Origin: Streptomyces tibetensis
GTDB taxonomy: Bacteria; Actinomycetota; Actinomycetes; Streptomycetales; Streptomycetaceae
Direction: 5' to 3'
Length of the DNA: 64,000 bases
NCBI RefSeq assembly: GCF_007655005.1
Contig: NZ_SZVW01000002.1
Span: 248,001 to 312,000 of the forward strand
Position 1 is the first letter of the stretch. Each line of letters begins with the position of its first letter. Both the position numbers and the translations under genes were made by a program. Below, piece by piece: positions 49,251-57,831 of this stretch. A model generated the notes under the pieces. The model worked only from the letters and a program-made list of their open reading frames with translations, did no database searches and was not told where the DNA came from.

Positions 49251-51521
49251 ATGGGGAACGGAGACATACGGGTGCGGGGCTTCGCCGCCCGGGCCGGTGG
49301 CTGGAGCGCCCGGCACCGATGGGCTGCCGTCGGCATCTGGGTGCTGTTCGTCGTCCTGGCGATGGGGCTCGGTTCGGCGATGGGCACGGTCGACGTCAAG
49401 GAGAGCGACCAGCTGTCGGGCGAGACCCACACCGCCGCCAAGATCATCGAGGACGCCGGCATCGAGGAGCCGGCCAATGAGACCGTCCTCGTCCAGGCGA
49501 AGGACGGCTCCCTCAAGGCCACCGACACGGAGTTCAGGAACGCCGTCGCCTCGGTCGTCGAGGCCGTCGAGGGGACCGGCAAGGTCACCGACGTGACGTC
49601 GCCGTATGACACGAAGACGATCTCGAAGGACGGGCGCAGCGCGCTCGTGCAGTTCGACATGCGCGGGGACTCCGACACGGCGGGCGACCGGGTCGAGCCC
49701 GTGCTCGACGCCGTCGCGGGCGTGCAGAAGGAACACTCCTCGCTGCGGATCGAGGAGATCGGCGGCGCCAGCATGATGAAGACGTTCTCCGACGCGTTCG
49801 GCGACGACTTCCAGAAGGCCGAGTACTCCGCTGTGCCGGTGGCCCTGGGCATTCTGCTGATCGCGTTCGGCGCGCTGGTCGCCGCGCTGCTCCCGGTGGC
49901 GCTCGCGCTCACCGCGATCATGGCGACGATGGGTCTGATGAGCATTGTCAGCCACTGGCAGCCGATGGACGACACCGCGAGCTCCGTGATGCTGCTGGTC
50001 GGCCTGGCCGTGGGGGTCGACTACTGCCTGTTCTACCTGCGCCGTGAGCGGGAGGAGCGGGCGGCGGGCCGGGACGCGGAGACCGCGCTGCGGATCGCCG
50101 CGGCGACCAGTGGCCGTGCCGTGATCGTCTCCGGTGTCACCGTGTGCGTGGCGATGGCGGGCATGCTGTTCACCGGGCTCGCCACGTTCGAGGCGATGGG
50201 CCTGGCCTCCCTGATGGTGGTCGCGGTCGCCATGGTCGGTTCGGTGACCGTGCTGCCCGCGCTGCTCTCGCTGCTCGGCGAGCGCGTGGAGAAGGGCCGG
50301 ATCCCCTTCCTGCACCCCGACAAGCGCCGCAGGAACGGCACCGGCAGCCGGACCTCCGAGGGGAGCCGGTTCTGGAGCGCCGTCCTGAAGGTCGTGCTCG
50401 CCAGGCCCGCCGTCTCGCTGGTCGTCGCGACCGGTGCGCTGCTCGCGGTCGCGGCGCCCGCGCTCGGCATGAAGATGCAGCAGCTCACCCTGGACCAGGA
50501 GTTCGGCGACTCCCTGCCCATCGTGCAGACCTACAACCGGCTCAACGACGCCTTCCCCGGCGGCTCCGAGCCGGCCGAGGTGGTCGTCAAGGCGAAGGAC
50601 ATCAACGCACCCGAGGTGAAGTCCGCGCTCGCCGACTTCCGCGCGCGGGCGATCAGTTCGGGCGCCTCGCGGGGTCCGGTCGAGATCAAGCTGCACGACG
50701 CGCAGAACCTGGCCTACGTGTACGTCCCGCTGGTCGGCGGCTCCGACCTGGACAAGGCCGGCGAAAGCCTGGACACGCTGCGCGACGAGGTGCGGCCCGC
50801 CACGCTCGGCAAGGTCGACGGCGTCGAGGCGCCCATCACCGGGCAGGTCGCCGGGTCGAAGGACTTCAACGACCAGCTGGGCGGAGCGGTCGTCCCGGTG
50901 TTCGCGTTCGTCGTGGTCTTCGCCTTCGCGCTGATGCTGCTGTCGTTCCGGTCGCTGACCATCGCGGTCACGTCTATCGTGCTGAACCTGCTGTCGGTGG
51001 GCGCCGCGTACGGCATTCTCGTCGCCGTCTTCCAGCACGGCTGGGGCGCGTCGCTGGTGGGCGCGGAGGGCGTCGGCGCGATCATCACCTGGCTGCCGCT
51101 GTTCCTCTTCGTGATCCTGTTCGGCCTGTCGATGGACTACCACGTGTTCGTGGTCTCCCGGATCCGTGAGGCGCGGCTGCGGGGTCTGGCGACGAAGGAC
51201 GCGATCCGGCACGGCGTGGTCACCACGGCCGGGGTGGTCACCAGTGCCGCGGTCATCATGGTCGCCGTGTTCGCGATCTTCGGGACGCTGTCCATGCAGT
51301 CCATGAAGCAGATGGGCGTCGGCCTCGCGGCCGCGGTGCTGATCGACGCGACGATCATCCGGGGCGTGCTGCTGCCGGCCGTGATGGCGCTGCTCGGCGA
51401 GCGCAACTGGTACCTGCCCAAGTGGCTGCACCGGCTGCCGGACCTCACGCACGACGAGACGCCGCAGGCGGTCGCCGGGCCGGCGGCGCGGGACGGCGAG
51501 GGCGAACCCCTCAAGGTCTGA
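49251..51521 (+). CDS. MMPL/RND-family transporter
   Basis: A 756-residue membrane protein with twelve predicted helices in two halves, each with a large outer loop, as in MmpL lipid exporters and actinorhodin-type drug/lipid exporters. Helix 1 is WAAVGIWVLFVVLAMGLG. The conserved motif VGLAVGVDYCLFYLRREREER (helix 4-5) and its partner LFGLSMDYHVFVVSRIREARLRG in the second half carry the paired Asp-Tyr of the proton relay. It probably exports lipids or hydrophobic metabolites using proton motive force. Divergent from the DUF1697 gene; ends at a strong hairpin. Confidence 0.93.
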   Translation: MGNGDIRVRGFAARAGGWSARHRWAAVGIWVLFVVLAMGLGSAMGTVDVKESDQLSGETHTAAKIIEDAGIEEPANETVLVQAKDGSLKATDTEFRNAVASVVEAVEGTGKVTDVTSPYDTKTISKDGRSALVQFDMRGDSDTAGDRVEPVLDAVAGVQKEHSSLRIEEIGGASMMKTFSDAFGDDFQKAEYSAVPVALGILLIAFGALVAALLPVALALTAIMATMGLMSIVSHWQPMDDTASSVMLLVGLAVGVDYCLFYLRREREERAAGRDAETALRIAAATSGRAVIVSGVTVCVAMAGMLFTGLATFEAMGLASLMVVAVAMVGSVTVLPALLSLLGERVEKGRIPFLHPDKRRRNGTGSRTSEGSRFWSAVLKVVLARPAVSLVVATGALLAVAAPALGMKMQQLTLDQEFGDSLPIVQTYNRLNDAFPGGSEPAEVVVKAKDINAPEVKSALADFRARAISSGASRGPVEIKLHDAQNLAYVYVPLVGGSDLDKAGESLDTLRDEVRPATLGKVDGVEAPITGQVAGSKDFNDQLGGAVVPVFAFVVVFAFALMLLSFRSLTIAVTSIVLNLLSVGAAYGILVAVFQHGWGASLVGAEGVGAIITWLPLFLFVILFGLSMDYHVFVVSRIREARLRGLATKDAIRHGVVTTAGVVTSAAVIMVAVFAIFGTLSMQSMKQMGVGLAAAVLIDATIIRGVLLPAVMALLGERNWYLPKWLHRLPDLTHDETPQAVAGPAARDGEGEPLKV

Positions 51522-51532
51522 TCGCCTTGGTG

Positions 51533-51582
51533 GCGTGGAAGGGCCCGTCGGTCGCCGGGGTGACCGACGGGCCCTTCCACGC
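51533..51582. terminator. Strong bidirectional hairpin terminator
   Basis: A perfect 21-bp stem (arms 51533-51553 and 51562-51582; core AAGGGCCCGTCGGTC) with an 8-base loop, 11 bases after the MMPL stop and 57 bases beyond the end of the convergent caspase gene. It lacks a U tract but such stems terminate in streptomycetes. Confidence 0.85.
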
Positions 51583-51639
51583 CTGTCGCCGCGCAGGGGT
51601 TCCGGAGCACCCGACCGGCGTTGTTCGCGCGGCAGGTGC

Positions 51640-53457
51640 TCACCACTCGCCGCTGCCCACCAGGTAGGCGATGCCCGCGAGGACGGCCAGGATCAGCGCC
51701 GGGATCGCCAGACCCTTCGCGACCGAGGTCAGTGTGTGCGTGCCGCTGGCCGCCCGCCTCGTGTAATGCTCCCGCCGTGCGTCCAGGTCGTGCCGGGCGA
51801 ACGCGCCGACGACCAGCGCCACCGCGCCGGTGATCAGACACACGATGAGCGGGGTGAGTGCCCCCTGCTCGCGGATGTCGTCCTCGACGTTGCCGTACAC
51901 CCCTGCGTCGGCCCGCGCCACGACGGCGACCACCCCCCTCTGGATGGTCATGACGAGCATGGCGAGCGCCGTGACGGCGAGGGCGAGGGCGGCACCGGCG
52001 AGGGCGGGAGCGCGCCGGGACGGAGTCTTCCGGTCCGTTCGCTCCTGCTCTTCAGTGGTCCTGGGCGGCTCCTTGGGCTTGGACGGGATGCGCGGGGGCT
52101 CCATGACCACCGTGCGCCGCTTGTCCTGCGCTCGGGGCTTCGGCGGTGGGGGGTCGTTCGGGACGTCCGGTTCGGGCTTCGTGGGACCGTCCTCGGCCGC
52201 CGGGGTCACCTCCGCCTCGACGTGGATCACCGACTCGTCGGCCACGCCCCTCAGCACGAGGTCCCCGAAGAGGGGCCCCGTGGCAGCCGTGTCGACGTGG
52301 ACCTCCAGACCGCTGCGGGCCGGATCGACCCGCAGCCACGGCTGTCGGGGCTGCACCACGCAGTGACGGGCCAGCGGTGGGCCCTGCAGGGTCACGGACC
52401 GCTTGGGAGGGTTCGAGCCCCTCGGTACCCGGCCGAAGTCCAGATGGTCCGGGGACGGTGCCAGGCGGATCCTGCTCAAGGCGTCGGCCGCCAGATCGGC
52501 GAGCGGCTGAACTTCGTTGTGGGCGACCTCCGCCAGGTGCTGACGCGCCCCTTCCGCCACGGGCAACTCCGGGCGCTGCAGCCGATTGCACAACTCCGTG
52601 ACGGCGCCCTGCCGGGTGAGGAAGTCGTCGCTGTTCAGGGCCGCCTGCAAGGAGGTCGGCGAGGGAATGGCGACGATCTTGATGCCGCCGCGCCGGCTGT
52701 GTGCCAGATGCAGCTCCCCTTGCAGCTCCGCCGCCTTCTTCGGTGTCTGATGGGGGTTCTGCTCCCGTACGTGCCGGTAGACGTACTCGTACAGGTCGTC
52801 GAGGGAGACATGGCCGTCCGCGTCGAGGTCGGCCTCGCCGGTCTCCAGGCCTTCGACCACCGCGTGCGTGAACACCGAAGGCCGCGGAGCGGAGTTCTCG
52901 GCGAGTTCGCTGCCCTCGAAGGAGTACTCCATGGAGTCGGACGCGGTGATGACGGCCCAGCCCCGCCCGCTGACCGGCTCGTCCTTCGCGAACGACTCGA
53001 GGACGTTGACCTCTCCCGCGGCGCGCACGGAGGCCGAGCCCCGGGAGAAGGCGCCGCCGTAACAGCAGTCGAGGAACAGGACACTGCGGCCCGCCCGGGT
53101 GCCGGACATGCAACCGCGGACGAACTGGGAGGCGACGGCGGTCGCGGCCAGCAGCGGGGGCTCGGTATCGCTCGCGGCGAAGTACAGCTCGCCGGACTCG
53201 CTCTTGAGGCCGTGGCAGGAGAAGTGCAGCAGGAGCGTGTCGGCGCGGCGGCGGTCGTTGAAGAAGCCCTGGATGCGCCTGCGCATGAGGTCGGCCGAGG
53301 CGTTGTGCACGACCTCCACCTCGAAGTCGCCGATCTGCGGGTCGTGCAGCACCCGCTCGAGGGCCGCGGCGTCCTGGGCGGGCGCCCTGAGCTTCTTGAG
53401 GCCCTGGTCGGCGTACCGGTCGTTGGCGATGATCAGCGCGTGTCTGGAATCCGTCAT
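51640..53457 (-). CDS. Membrane-anchored caspase-family protease
   Basis: A 605-residue C14-type protein. The caspase domain is at 1-270: catalytic His82 in LLLHFSCHG and Cys132 in VLFLDCCYGG. A canonical EF-hand loop DLDADGHVSLDD is inside (Ca-binding inferred). A middle region (about 280-420) has helical-repeat and Ig-like character (LDFGRVPRGSNPPKRSVTL). It is followed by a Pro/Lys-rich linker and three C-terminal membrane helices (ALALAVTALAMLVM; LIVCLITGAVALVVGAF; IPALILAVLAGIAYL), so the protease faces the cytosol. ATG overlaps the EACC1-like gene stop (ATGA). Likely a death or stress protease. Confidence 0.9.
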   Translation of the reverse strand: MTDSRHALIIANDRYADQGLKKLRAPAQDAAALERVLHDPQIGDFEVEVVHNASADLMRRRIQGFFNDRRRADTLLLHFSCHGLKSESGELYFAASDTEPPLLAATAVASQFVRGCMSGTRAGRSVLFLDCCYGGAFSRGSASVRAAGEVNVLESFAKDEPVSGRGWAVITASDSMEYSFEGSELAENSAPRPSVFTHAVVEGLETGEADLDADGHVSLDDLYEYVYRHVREQNPHQTPKKAAELQGELHLAHSRRGGIKIVAIPSPTSLQAALNSDDFLTRQGAVTELCNRLQRPELPVAEGARQHLAEVAHNEVQPLADLAADALSRIRLAPSPDHLDFGRVPRGSNPPKRSVTLQGPPLARHCVVQPRQPWLRVDPARSGLEVHVDTAATGPLFGDLVLRGVADESVIHVEAEVTPAAEDGPTKPEPDVPNDPPPPKPRAQDKRRTVVMEPPRIPSKPKEPPRTTEEQERTDRKTPSRRAPALAGAALALAVTALAMLVMTIQRGVVAVVARADAGVYGNVEDDIREQGALTPLIVCLITGAVALVVGAFARHDLDARREHYTRRAASGTHTLTSVAKGLAIPALILAVLAGIAYLVGSGEW

Positions 53458-53846
53458 GGCTCGGCTCCGGCCCTGGAATGGCGCTCGACGAAGATCTTGA
53501 ACGCCTCGGCGACCTGATCGTCGGTCGCCTCGGACACCTCCAGCACGTCGTCGCCCATCCGCAGCTGCAGGGACGGGTGGGTGTCATGGCGACGGCCCAC
53601 CCACGACCGGATCACGGTCATCACCTGGTTCAGGGCGGTCGCCGAGCTGCCCAGGGTCACCAGCAGGGCACCGATCTGGGTGACGTCCACGGCCCGCGCA
53701 CCGGGCGGGACCTCCCCGCCGGGGAGCGTGGTGACGTCGTCCACGTCGAGGTCGAGCAGCTCCTCGCGCAGATAGCCGGTCAGCTCCGCGACGCGTTCGG
53801 CTTCCGCGTCCTGTTCGGTGAGGAGGATGTGCAGTTCGTTCTCCAC
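53454..53846 (-). CDS. EACC1-like effector-associated constant component
   Basis: A 130-residue protein resembling the effector-associated constant component 1 (EACC1) family, small proteins that always accompany varied effectors in actinobacterial conflict systems. Supporting features are an acidic start (ELHILLTEQDAEAERVAELTGYL), the DVTQIGALLVTLGSSATALNQVMTVIRSWV helix pair and a final strand-helix (LRMGDDVLEVSEATDDQVAEAF). GTG 53846 with AAAGGGGTGA upstream is chosen; ATG 53909 would add 21 charged residues. Coupled to the caspase by ATGA, it is probably its adaptor or activator. Confidence 0.75.
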   Translation of the reverse strand: MENELHILLTEQDAEAERVAELTGYLREELLDLDVDDVTTLPGGEVPPGARAVDVTQIGALLVTLGSSATALNQVMTVIRSWVGRRHDTHPSLQLRMGDDVLEVSEATDDQVAEAFKIFVERHSRAGAEP

Positions 53847-54033
53847 CGGGTCACCCCTTTGTTCGTGCTCATCGGGGCGGCGCAGAGTCGGAGTGTCGGT
53901 GGGCTCCACGTCATCGTTTCCAGTTTCCGCCGCTCTGAGCAGGGTGACAAGTAGTGCAGGATGAAATGCAATTGACGGCTCAACCGTGCGGTTACTCGTT
54001 CAACTGCGAGGGACACAGATTCGCGGGCAGGCC

Positions 54034-54351
54034 CTACGCCAGCCGGCGCACATGCAGCACCTGCTCGTCGCAGCGCACGATCTCCAGCTCCCGGTCCGGG
54101 CGGGCGCCCTCGAAGGTGAGCGCGAGGTGACGGTCCGACACGAGCCGCCAGTGGCCGGGTACGGCGCCGGGGGCGTCGCCGCGGCCCAGCGGGTGGTCGA
54201 CAAGGGTGCCGTCGGAGGCGAATTCCATGCCGCGGCGGCCACGCGCGGGCGGGAAGGGGAAGCCGTCCGGCCGGTAGACCCGCACGTCGTCGTGGTCCTC
54301 CTCGTAGGAGTGGAACCACGGGCGGAAAAGGCCCGGCGGGGGCTCTCGCAT
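54034..54351 (-). CDS. Small hypothetical beta-rich protein
   Basis: A 105-residue cytosolic protein. MREPPPGLFRPWFHSYEED, RVYRPDGFPFPPARGRRGMEF, GTLVDHPLGRGDAPGAVPGHWRLV and LTFEGARPDRELEIVRCDEQVLHVRRL look like a compact lipocalin-like beta-barrel. The sequence pattern has normal G+C-rich codon use, so I think it is a real gene. Function not known. Confidence 0.65.
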   Translation of the reverse strand: MREPPPGLFRPWFHSYEEDHDDVRVYRPDGFPFPPARGRRGMEFASDGTLVDHPLGRGDAPGAVPGHWRLVSDRHLALTFEGARPDRELEIVRCDEQVLHVRRLA

Positions 54352-54406
54352 GACCCGGCCACCTCACTCGTCCGATGTCGTCCGCGTCGTCAGCCTTAAG
54401 TCGAAA

Positions 54407-54436
54407 TTGTCACTCTTATGCCAAAGTGACTAGAAT
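54407..54436 (+). promoter_or_regulatory. Promoter with internal dyad before the M43 protease gene
   Basis: TTGTCA (54407-54412), 18 bases, TAGAAT (54431-54436) is the best housekeeping-type promoter in the window. The spacer is bounded by GTCACT (54409) and AGTGAC (54425-54430), an inverted repeat that overlaps both elements, which suggests control by a dimeric repressor. Confidence 0.65.
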
Positions 54437-54569
54437 TATCAGTGTATGGGTTCGGAGGGAACGGGCAACCGACCGCTCCGCTGGACGTCGCCCGGCCCTC
54501 GCGACGCGTTCGATGCGCGCAGTCCCGCAGCCGCGTGCGCGGCACCCCCCTCCCCTCGAAGGGCACGCC

Positions 54570-55520
54570 ATGTCCGATGCGCAGGCATTCCTTCGCGCCA
54601 CCTCCCCCGACTACAGCCGCTGGTGCGGCGCCATGGAGGTCCACCGCAGACTCCTCACCCTGAACCCGGAGTACGCCGAGAACCGGGCCCTGATCGAGAA
54701 CACCGCGTTCGCCTACGAGTCGATGGATCAGGTCACCGCCCGGCAGGGCCTGATCGACATCCCGATCGTCGTGCACGTCGTGCACAGCCACCCCGAGCAG
54801 AACGTGAGCGACGCCCAGATCCACAGTCAGATCGACGTGCTCAACCAGGATTACCGCGCGAGCAATCCGGACGTGAGCAAGGTGCCCGCGGTCTGGCAGG
54901 ACCTGGTGGCCGACGCCCGCCTGCAGTTCCACCTCGCCCGGACCGATCCACTGGGACGCCCCACGGACGGCATCACGCGCACCGAGAGCGCGGTCGACGA
55001 CTGGGACACCGACGACCTGGTCAAGTTCAGCCTGAGCGGGGGCCAGGACGCCTGGCCCGCGGACATCTACCTGAACCTCTGGGTCTGCCAACTGCGCCGC
55101 GGGCTGCTGGGCTACGCCCAGTTCCCGGGCGGCGCCGCCTCCACGGACGGCGTGGTCATCACCCACACCGCCCTCGGTACCACCGGCACCGCGACGGCCC
55201 CCTTCGACGGCGGCCGCACCGCCGTGCACGAGATCGGGCACTGGCTGAACCTGCGGCACATCTGGGGCGACGACGACGAGGGATGCAGCGGCAGCGACTT
55301 CGTGGCGGACACCCCCAACCAGGCCGGAGCGAACGCCGGTTCCCCCACCTTCCCCCATGTGACGTGCGGCAACGGACCGGACGGCGACATGTTCATGAAC
55401 TACATGGACTACACCGACGACGCCGCGATGTTCATGTTCACCAAGGGCCAGTCGGCACGCATGGACGCCACCCTCGACAACGCCCGGCTGACCCTCAGCC
55501 GTCAGGCCGTCGCGGTGTGA
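54570..55520 (+). CDS. M43-family (pappalysin-like) zinc metalloprotease
   Basis: A 316-residue metzincin protease. The zinc site is HEIGHWLNLRHIWGD (HExxHxxNxxH) and the Met-turn is MNYMDYTDD. The N-terminal part (IPIVVHVVHSHPEQNVSDAQIHSQIDVLNQDYR) is typical of M43B. Cys in VCQLRRG, EGCSGSD and VTCGNG may form disulfides. No clear signal peptide is seen with ATG 54570, so it may leave the cell by another route. It has a well-formed promoter with a dyad. Target unknown. Confidence 0.9.
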   Translation: MSDAQAFLRATSPDYSRWCGAMEVHRRLLTLNPEYAENRALIENTAFAYESMDQVTARQGLIDIPIVVHVVHSHPEQNVSDAQIHSQIDVLNQDYRASNPDVSKVPAVWQDLVADARLQFHLARTDPLGRPTDGITRTESAVDDWDTDDLVKFSLSGGQDAWPADIYLNLWVCQLRRGLLGYAQFPGGAASTDGVVITHTALGTTGTATAPFDGGRTAVHEIGHWLNLRHIWGDDDEGCSGSDFVADTPNQAGANAGSPTFPHVTCGNGPDGDMFMNYMDYTDDAAMFMFTKGQSARMDATLDNARLTLSRQAVAV

Positions 55521-55700
55521 CGCGCCGCTTGAGGATCGCCGACTGCGGCACCCAGGTGCGCACCTCGACGTTGTCCGGGACGTCCGCGAACCCGGCGGGT
55601 CGACGTGCTCGCCGACCGAGAGCACCAGATGCCGGCCCGGCAGGGCCAGGAGAACGGCACGTTCCCGTTGACCGAGAAGGGCGTGCGCGGGGGCTGCGCC
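55521..55700 (-). pseudogene. Remnant of an MGT-type glycosyltransferase gene
   Basis: Minus-strand frame 1 reads ALPGRHLVLSVGEHVDP and then, after a one-base loss near 55598, frame 2 reads AGFADVPDNVEVRTWVPQSA, followed by ILKR. Together these match the UDP-sugar macrolide glycosyltransferase segment before the conserved ...PQxxIL motif. The donor-binding His/Gly region that should follow is absent, as is the N-terminal half. It fills the gap between the M43 protease and the MFS transporter. Confidence 0.7.
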
Positions 55701-55709
55701 GTCCGCCGG

Positions 55710-57140
55710 TCATACGCCGTCGCGAGTACGCCGCGGGGACACATGACGGTTGTCGATGTGCAGGACCTCGGGCTCGTGCCCGGGCGGTCGTTGCGGCATG
55801 CCCGCCTTTCGGTTCCCGGGCAGCAGCGCCGCGGGGACCAGGCCGAGGGCCGTGATCGCGGCCAGGACGAGCAGGGTGGGGCCGGCGGAGGCGGCGGCGC
55901 CCACGCTCGTCGTGACGGCGATGCCGAGGGTCGGGCCGATGTTCGTCGCCGTCTGCTTGAGCCCACCGACGGCTCCGGCGTACTCGGGCGGCGCGTCGCC
56001 GACGACCGTCCCGGTGGCGGTGACCATGACGGCGGCGAACCCGGCACCGATCAGGGCGAAGAAGGCACCCGTCGGCCCCACCGCGTCGCTCGCGGACAAC
56101 CGTGCGAGGCCCGCGACACCGAACACGACCAGGAGCGTTCCGGTGACGGCGGTCGGTCGCGGGCCCCAACGGCCCAGGGCGGCGCTCGCCAGGGGCGACC
56201 CGAGCACCATCAGCACCGTGAGCGGCAGGACCCGGAGCCCGGTGGCGAGAGGGTCCAGGCCCAGGACACCCTGGAGGAGGAAGGTGGCGGTGAACAGGCT
56301 GCCGAACAGACCCGCGGTGGCGAGCAGGAGCAGCACCATCGAGGCCGTCACCGGTACCGACCGTGTCACTGCCGACGGCACGATCGGGTGGGCGGCCCGG
56401 CGCTGGCTCACGGCGAGTGCCACCGCCAGGGCCGCCACGGCGGACAATTCGAGCAGTGCGGGCGCGGCGGTCCAGCCGTGCGCCGGGACGCCTGCCAGGG
56501 CGTGGACGAGGAGCGCGAGGGTGCCCGCCAGCAGCACCGCACCGGTGAGGTCGAGCGGCTGCGGGGCCGGTCGATCGGGGGCGGGAAGGCGGACCGCGAG
56601 AGCGAGCAGCACCGCGGCGAGCACGACCGGGACGTTGAGCCAGAACACGGCCCGCCATCCGAAGTGCGCCACGAGGACTCCCCCGAGCACCGGGCCGCTC
56701 CCGGCTGCCACCGCGATCGCTCCGGTCCGCACGGCGACGGCCCGGCGGAGCTCCCGTTCTGGATACGCCGACCGCAGCACCGCGAGTGTCGCCGGCTGGA
56801 GCAGGGCGCCGAACAGGCCCTGGACCACGCGCAGGGCGATCACCCAGCCGACCGAGGGCGCGAGGGCGATCCCGGCGGAGGCGGCGCCGAAGCCGAGCAG
56901 ACCGGTACACAGCAGCCGCAGGTGCCCGTACCGGTCCCCCAGCCGACCCGCGAGGACGAGCAGGGCGGCCACCGCCACGAGGTAGCCGGTGCTGGTCCAC
57001 TGGACCTGTGCGGGGCCGGCGGCGAGTGCGCGCTGCAGGCTGGGCTGCGCCACCAGCAGGACGGTGCCGTCCAGCGCGACGATCATCGCCCCGGCCGCGC
57101 TGACGAGGAGCGGGGCGGAACGCACCAGCCGCCCGGTCAT
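55710..57140 (-). CDS. MFS transporter, DHA2-type drug exporter
   Basis: A 476-residue, 14-helix proton-driven efflux pump. Helix 1 contains MIVALDGTVLLVAQPSLQRAL (the DHA2 D-x-T-V-x-N/L-x-A-L-P-like motif), motif A is LAGRLGDRYGHLRLL, and motif C-like GSGPVLGGVL follows. The 30-residue C-terminal tail is hydrophilic. ATG 57140 overlaps the TetR stop (ATGA). It probably exports a drug or metabolite under TetR control. Confidence 0.92.
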   Translation of the reverse strand: MTGRLVRSAPLLVSAAGAMIVALDGTVLLVAQPSLQRALAAGPAQVQWTSTGYLVAVAALLVLAGRLGDRYGHLRLLCTGLLGFGAASAGIALAPSVGWVIALRVVQGLFGALLQPATLAVLRSAYPERELRRAVAVRTGAIAVAAGSGPVLGGVLVAHFGWRAVFWLNVPVVLAAVLLALAVRLPAPDRPAPQPLDLTGAVLLAGTLALLVHALAGVPAHGWTAAPALLELSAVAALAVALAVSQRRAAHPIVPSAVTRSVPVTASMVLLLLATAGLFGSLFTATFLLQGVLGLDPLATGLRVLPLTVLMVLGSPLASAALGRWGPRPTAVTGTLLVVFGVAGLARLSASDAVGPTGAFFALIGAGFAAVMVTATGTVVGDAPPEYAGAVGGLKQTATNIGPTLGIAVTTSVGAAASAGPTLLVLAAITALGLVPAALLPGNRKAGMPQRPPGHEPEVLHIDNRHVSPRRTRDGV

Positions 57141-57760
57141 GAGGCGGCCGGGCCGAGGTGGGCGTCCAGCGCCGCCTCGACGATCCGGTCGGGGCCGTCG
57201 GCGGGCTCCTTGCCCGGGTCGCCGTCGAGGGCGAGTTGCAGACTGCCCCAGGACCACAGTTCGGCGATGCCGTGCAGATTCGACCACAGGGCGGCCGCGG
57301 TGAGGGCCGCCGAGGACTCCGTGGCCTCGCCCCGGCACCGGGCGACGAGCGCGACGAACCGCTCGAACATCGGCAGCGTCGCCTCCCGCAGCCGGGGTCC
57401 GGCCGGAACCTCGCTCTGCCCGTCGCTGTCGAGGAGGTCATGACGGAACATCAACTCGAACATGCCACGCCGCTCCCGGGCATAGGCGACGTACACCCGC
57501 GCCAGCGCCGCCACTTGGGCACGCGGCGGGGCGGTTTCGGACGTGGCCGCGACGGAGCGCGCGCCCAGTTCCTCGAAGCCCCGGCGGGCGACGGCCGACA
57601 GCAGCGCCCGGTGCGTCGGGAAGTACCGCCGGGGCGCGCCGTGCGACACACCCGCCCGGCGGGCGATCTCCCGCAGCCCGACCGAGCCGCTGCCCTCGGT
57701 CAGCACCAGTTCCACCCCGACATCGACCAGCCGCTCCCGCAGCGTCCCCTCGGCATCCAT
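57137..57760 (-). CDS. TetR-family repressor of the MFS exporter
   Basis: A 207-residue repressor. The helix-turn-helix is VGLREIARRAGVSHGAPRRYF (about residues 26-46) in a TetR_N domain. The C-terminal ligand domain (MFRHDLLDSD; ALWSNLHGIAELWSWG) fits TetR_C_13/33-type families. Its gene is first in a two-gene operon. A perfect 15-base palindrome lies 24 bases before the start, so it is likely autoregulated. The ligand is probably a substrate of the pump. Confidence 0.92.
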   Translation of the reverse strand: MDAEGTLRERLVDVGVELVLTEGSGSVGLREIARRAGVSHGAPRRYFPTHRALLSAVARRGFEELGARSVAATSETAPPRAQVAALARVYVAYARERRGMFELMFRHDLLDSDGQSEVPAGPRLREATLPMFERFVALVARCRGEATESSAALTAAALWSNLHGIAELWSWGSLQLALDGDPGKEPADGPDRIVEAALDAHLGPAAS

Positions 57761-57783
57761 GTGACCGTGTCTACCAGGAGGCC

Positions 57784-57798
57784 GTAGACACTGTCTAC
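57784..57798. promoter_or_regulatory. TetR operator GTAGACA-C-TGTCTAC
   Basis: A perfect 7+1+7 palindrome 24 bases before the TetR start, with another TGTCTAC half-site at 57768-57774 that lies between it and the start codon. Position and symmetry are typical of TetR autoregulation. Confidence 0.8.
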
Positions 57799-57831
57799 GT
57801 CCTTGATCGCGGCGGTGACCGGGGGCGGTGC

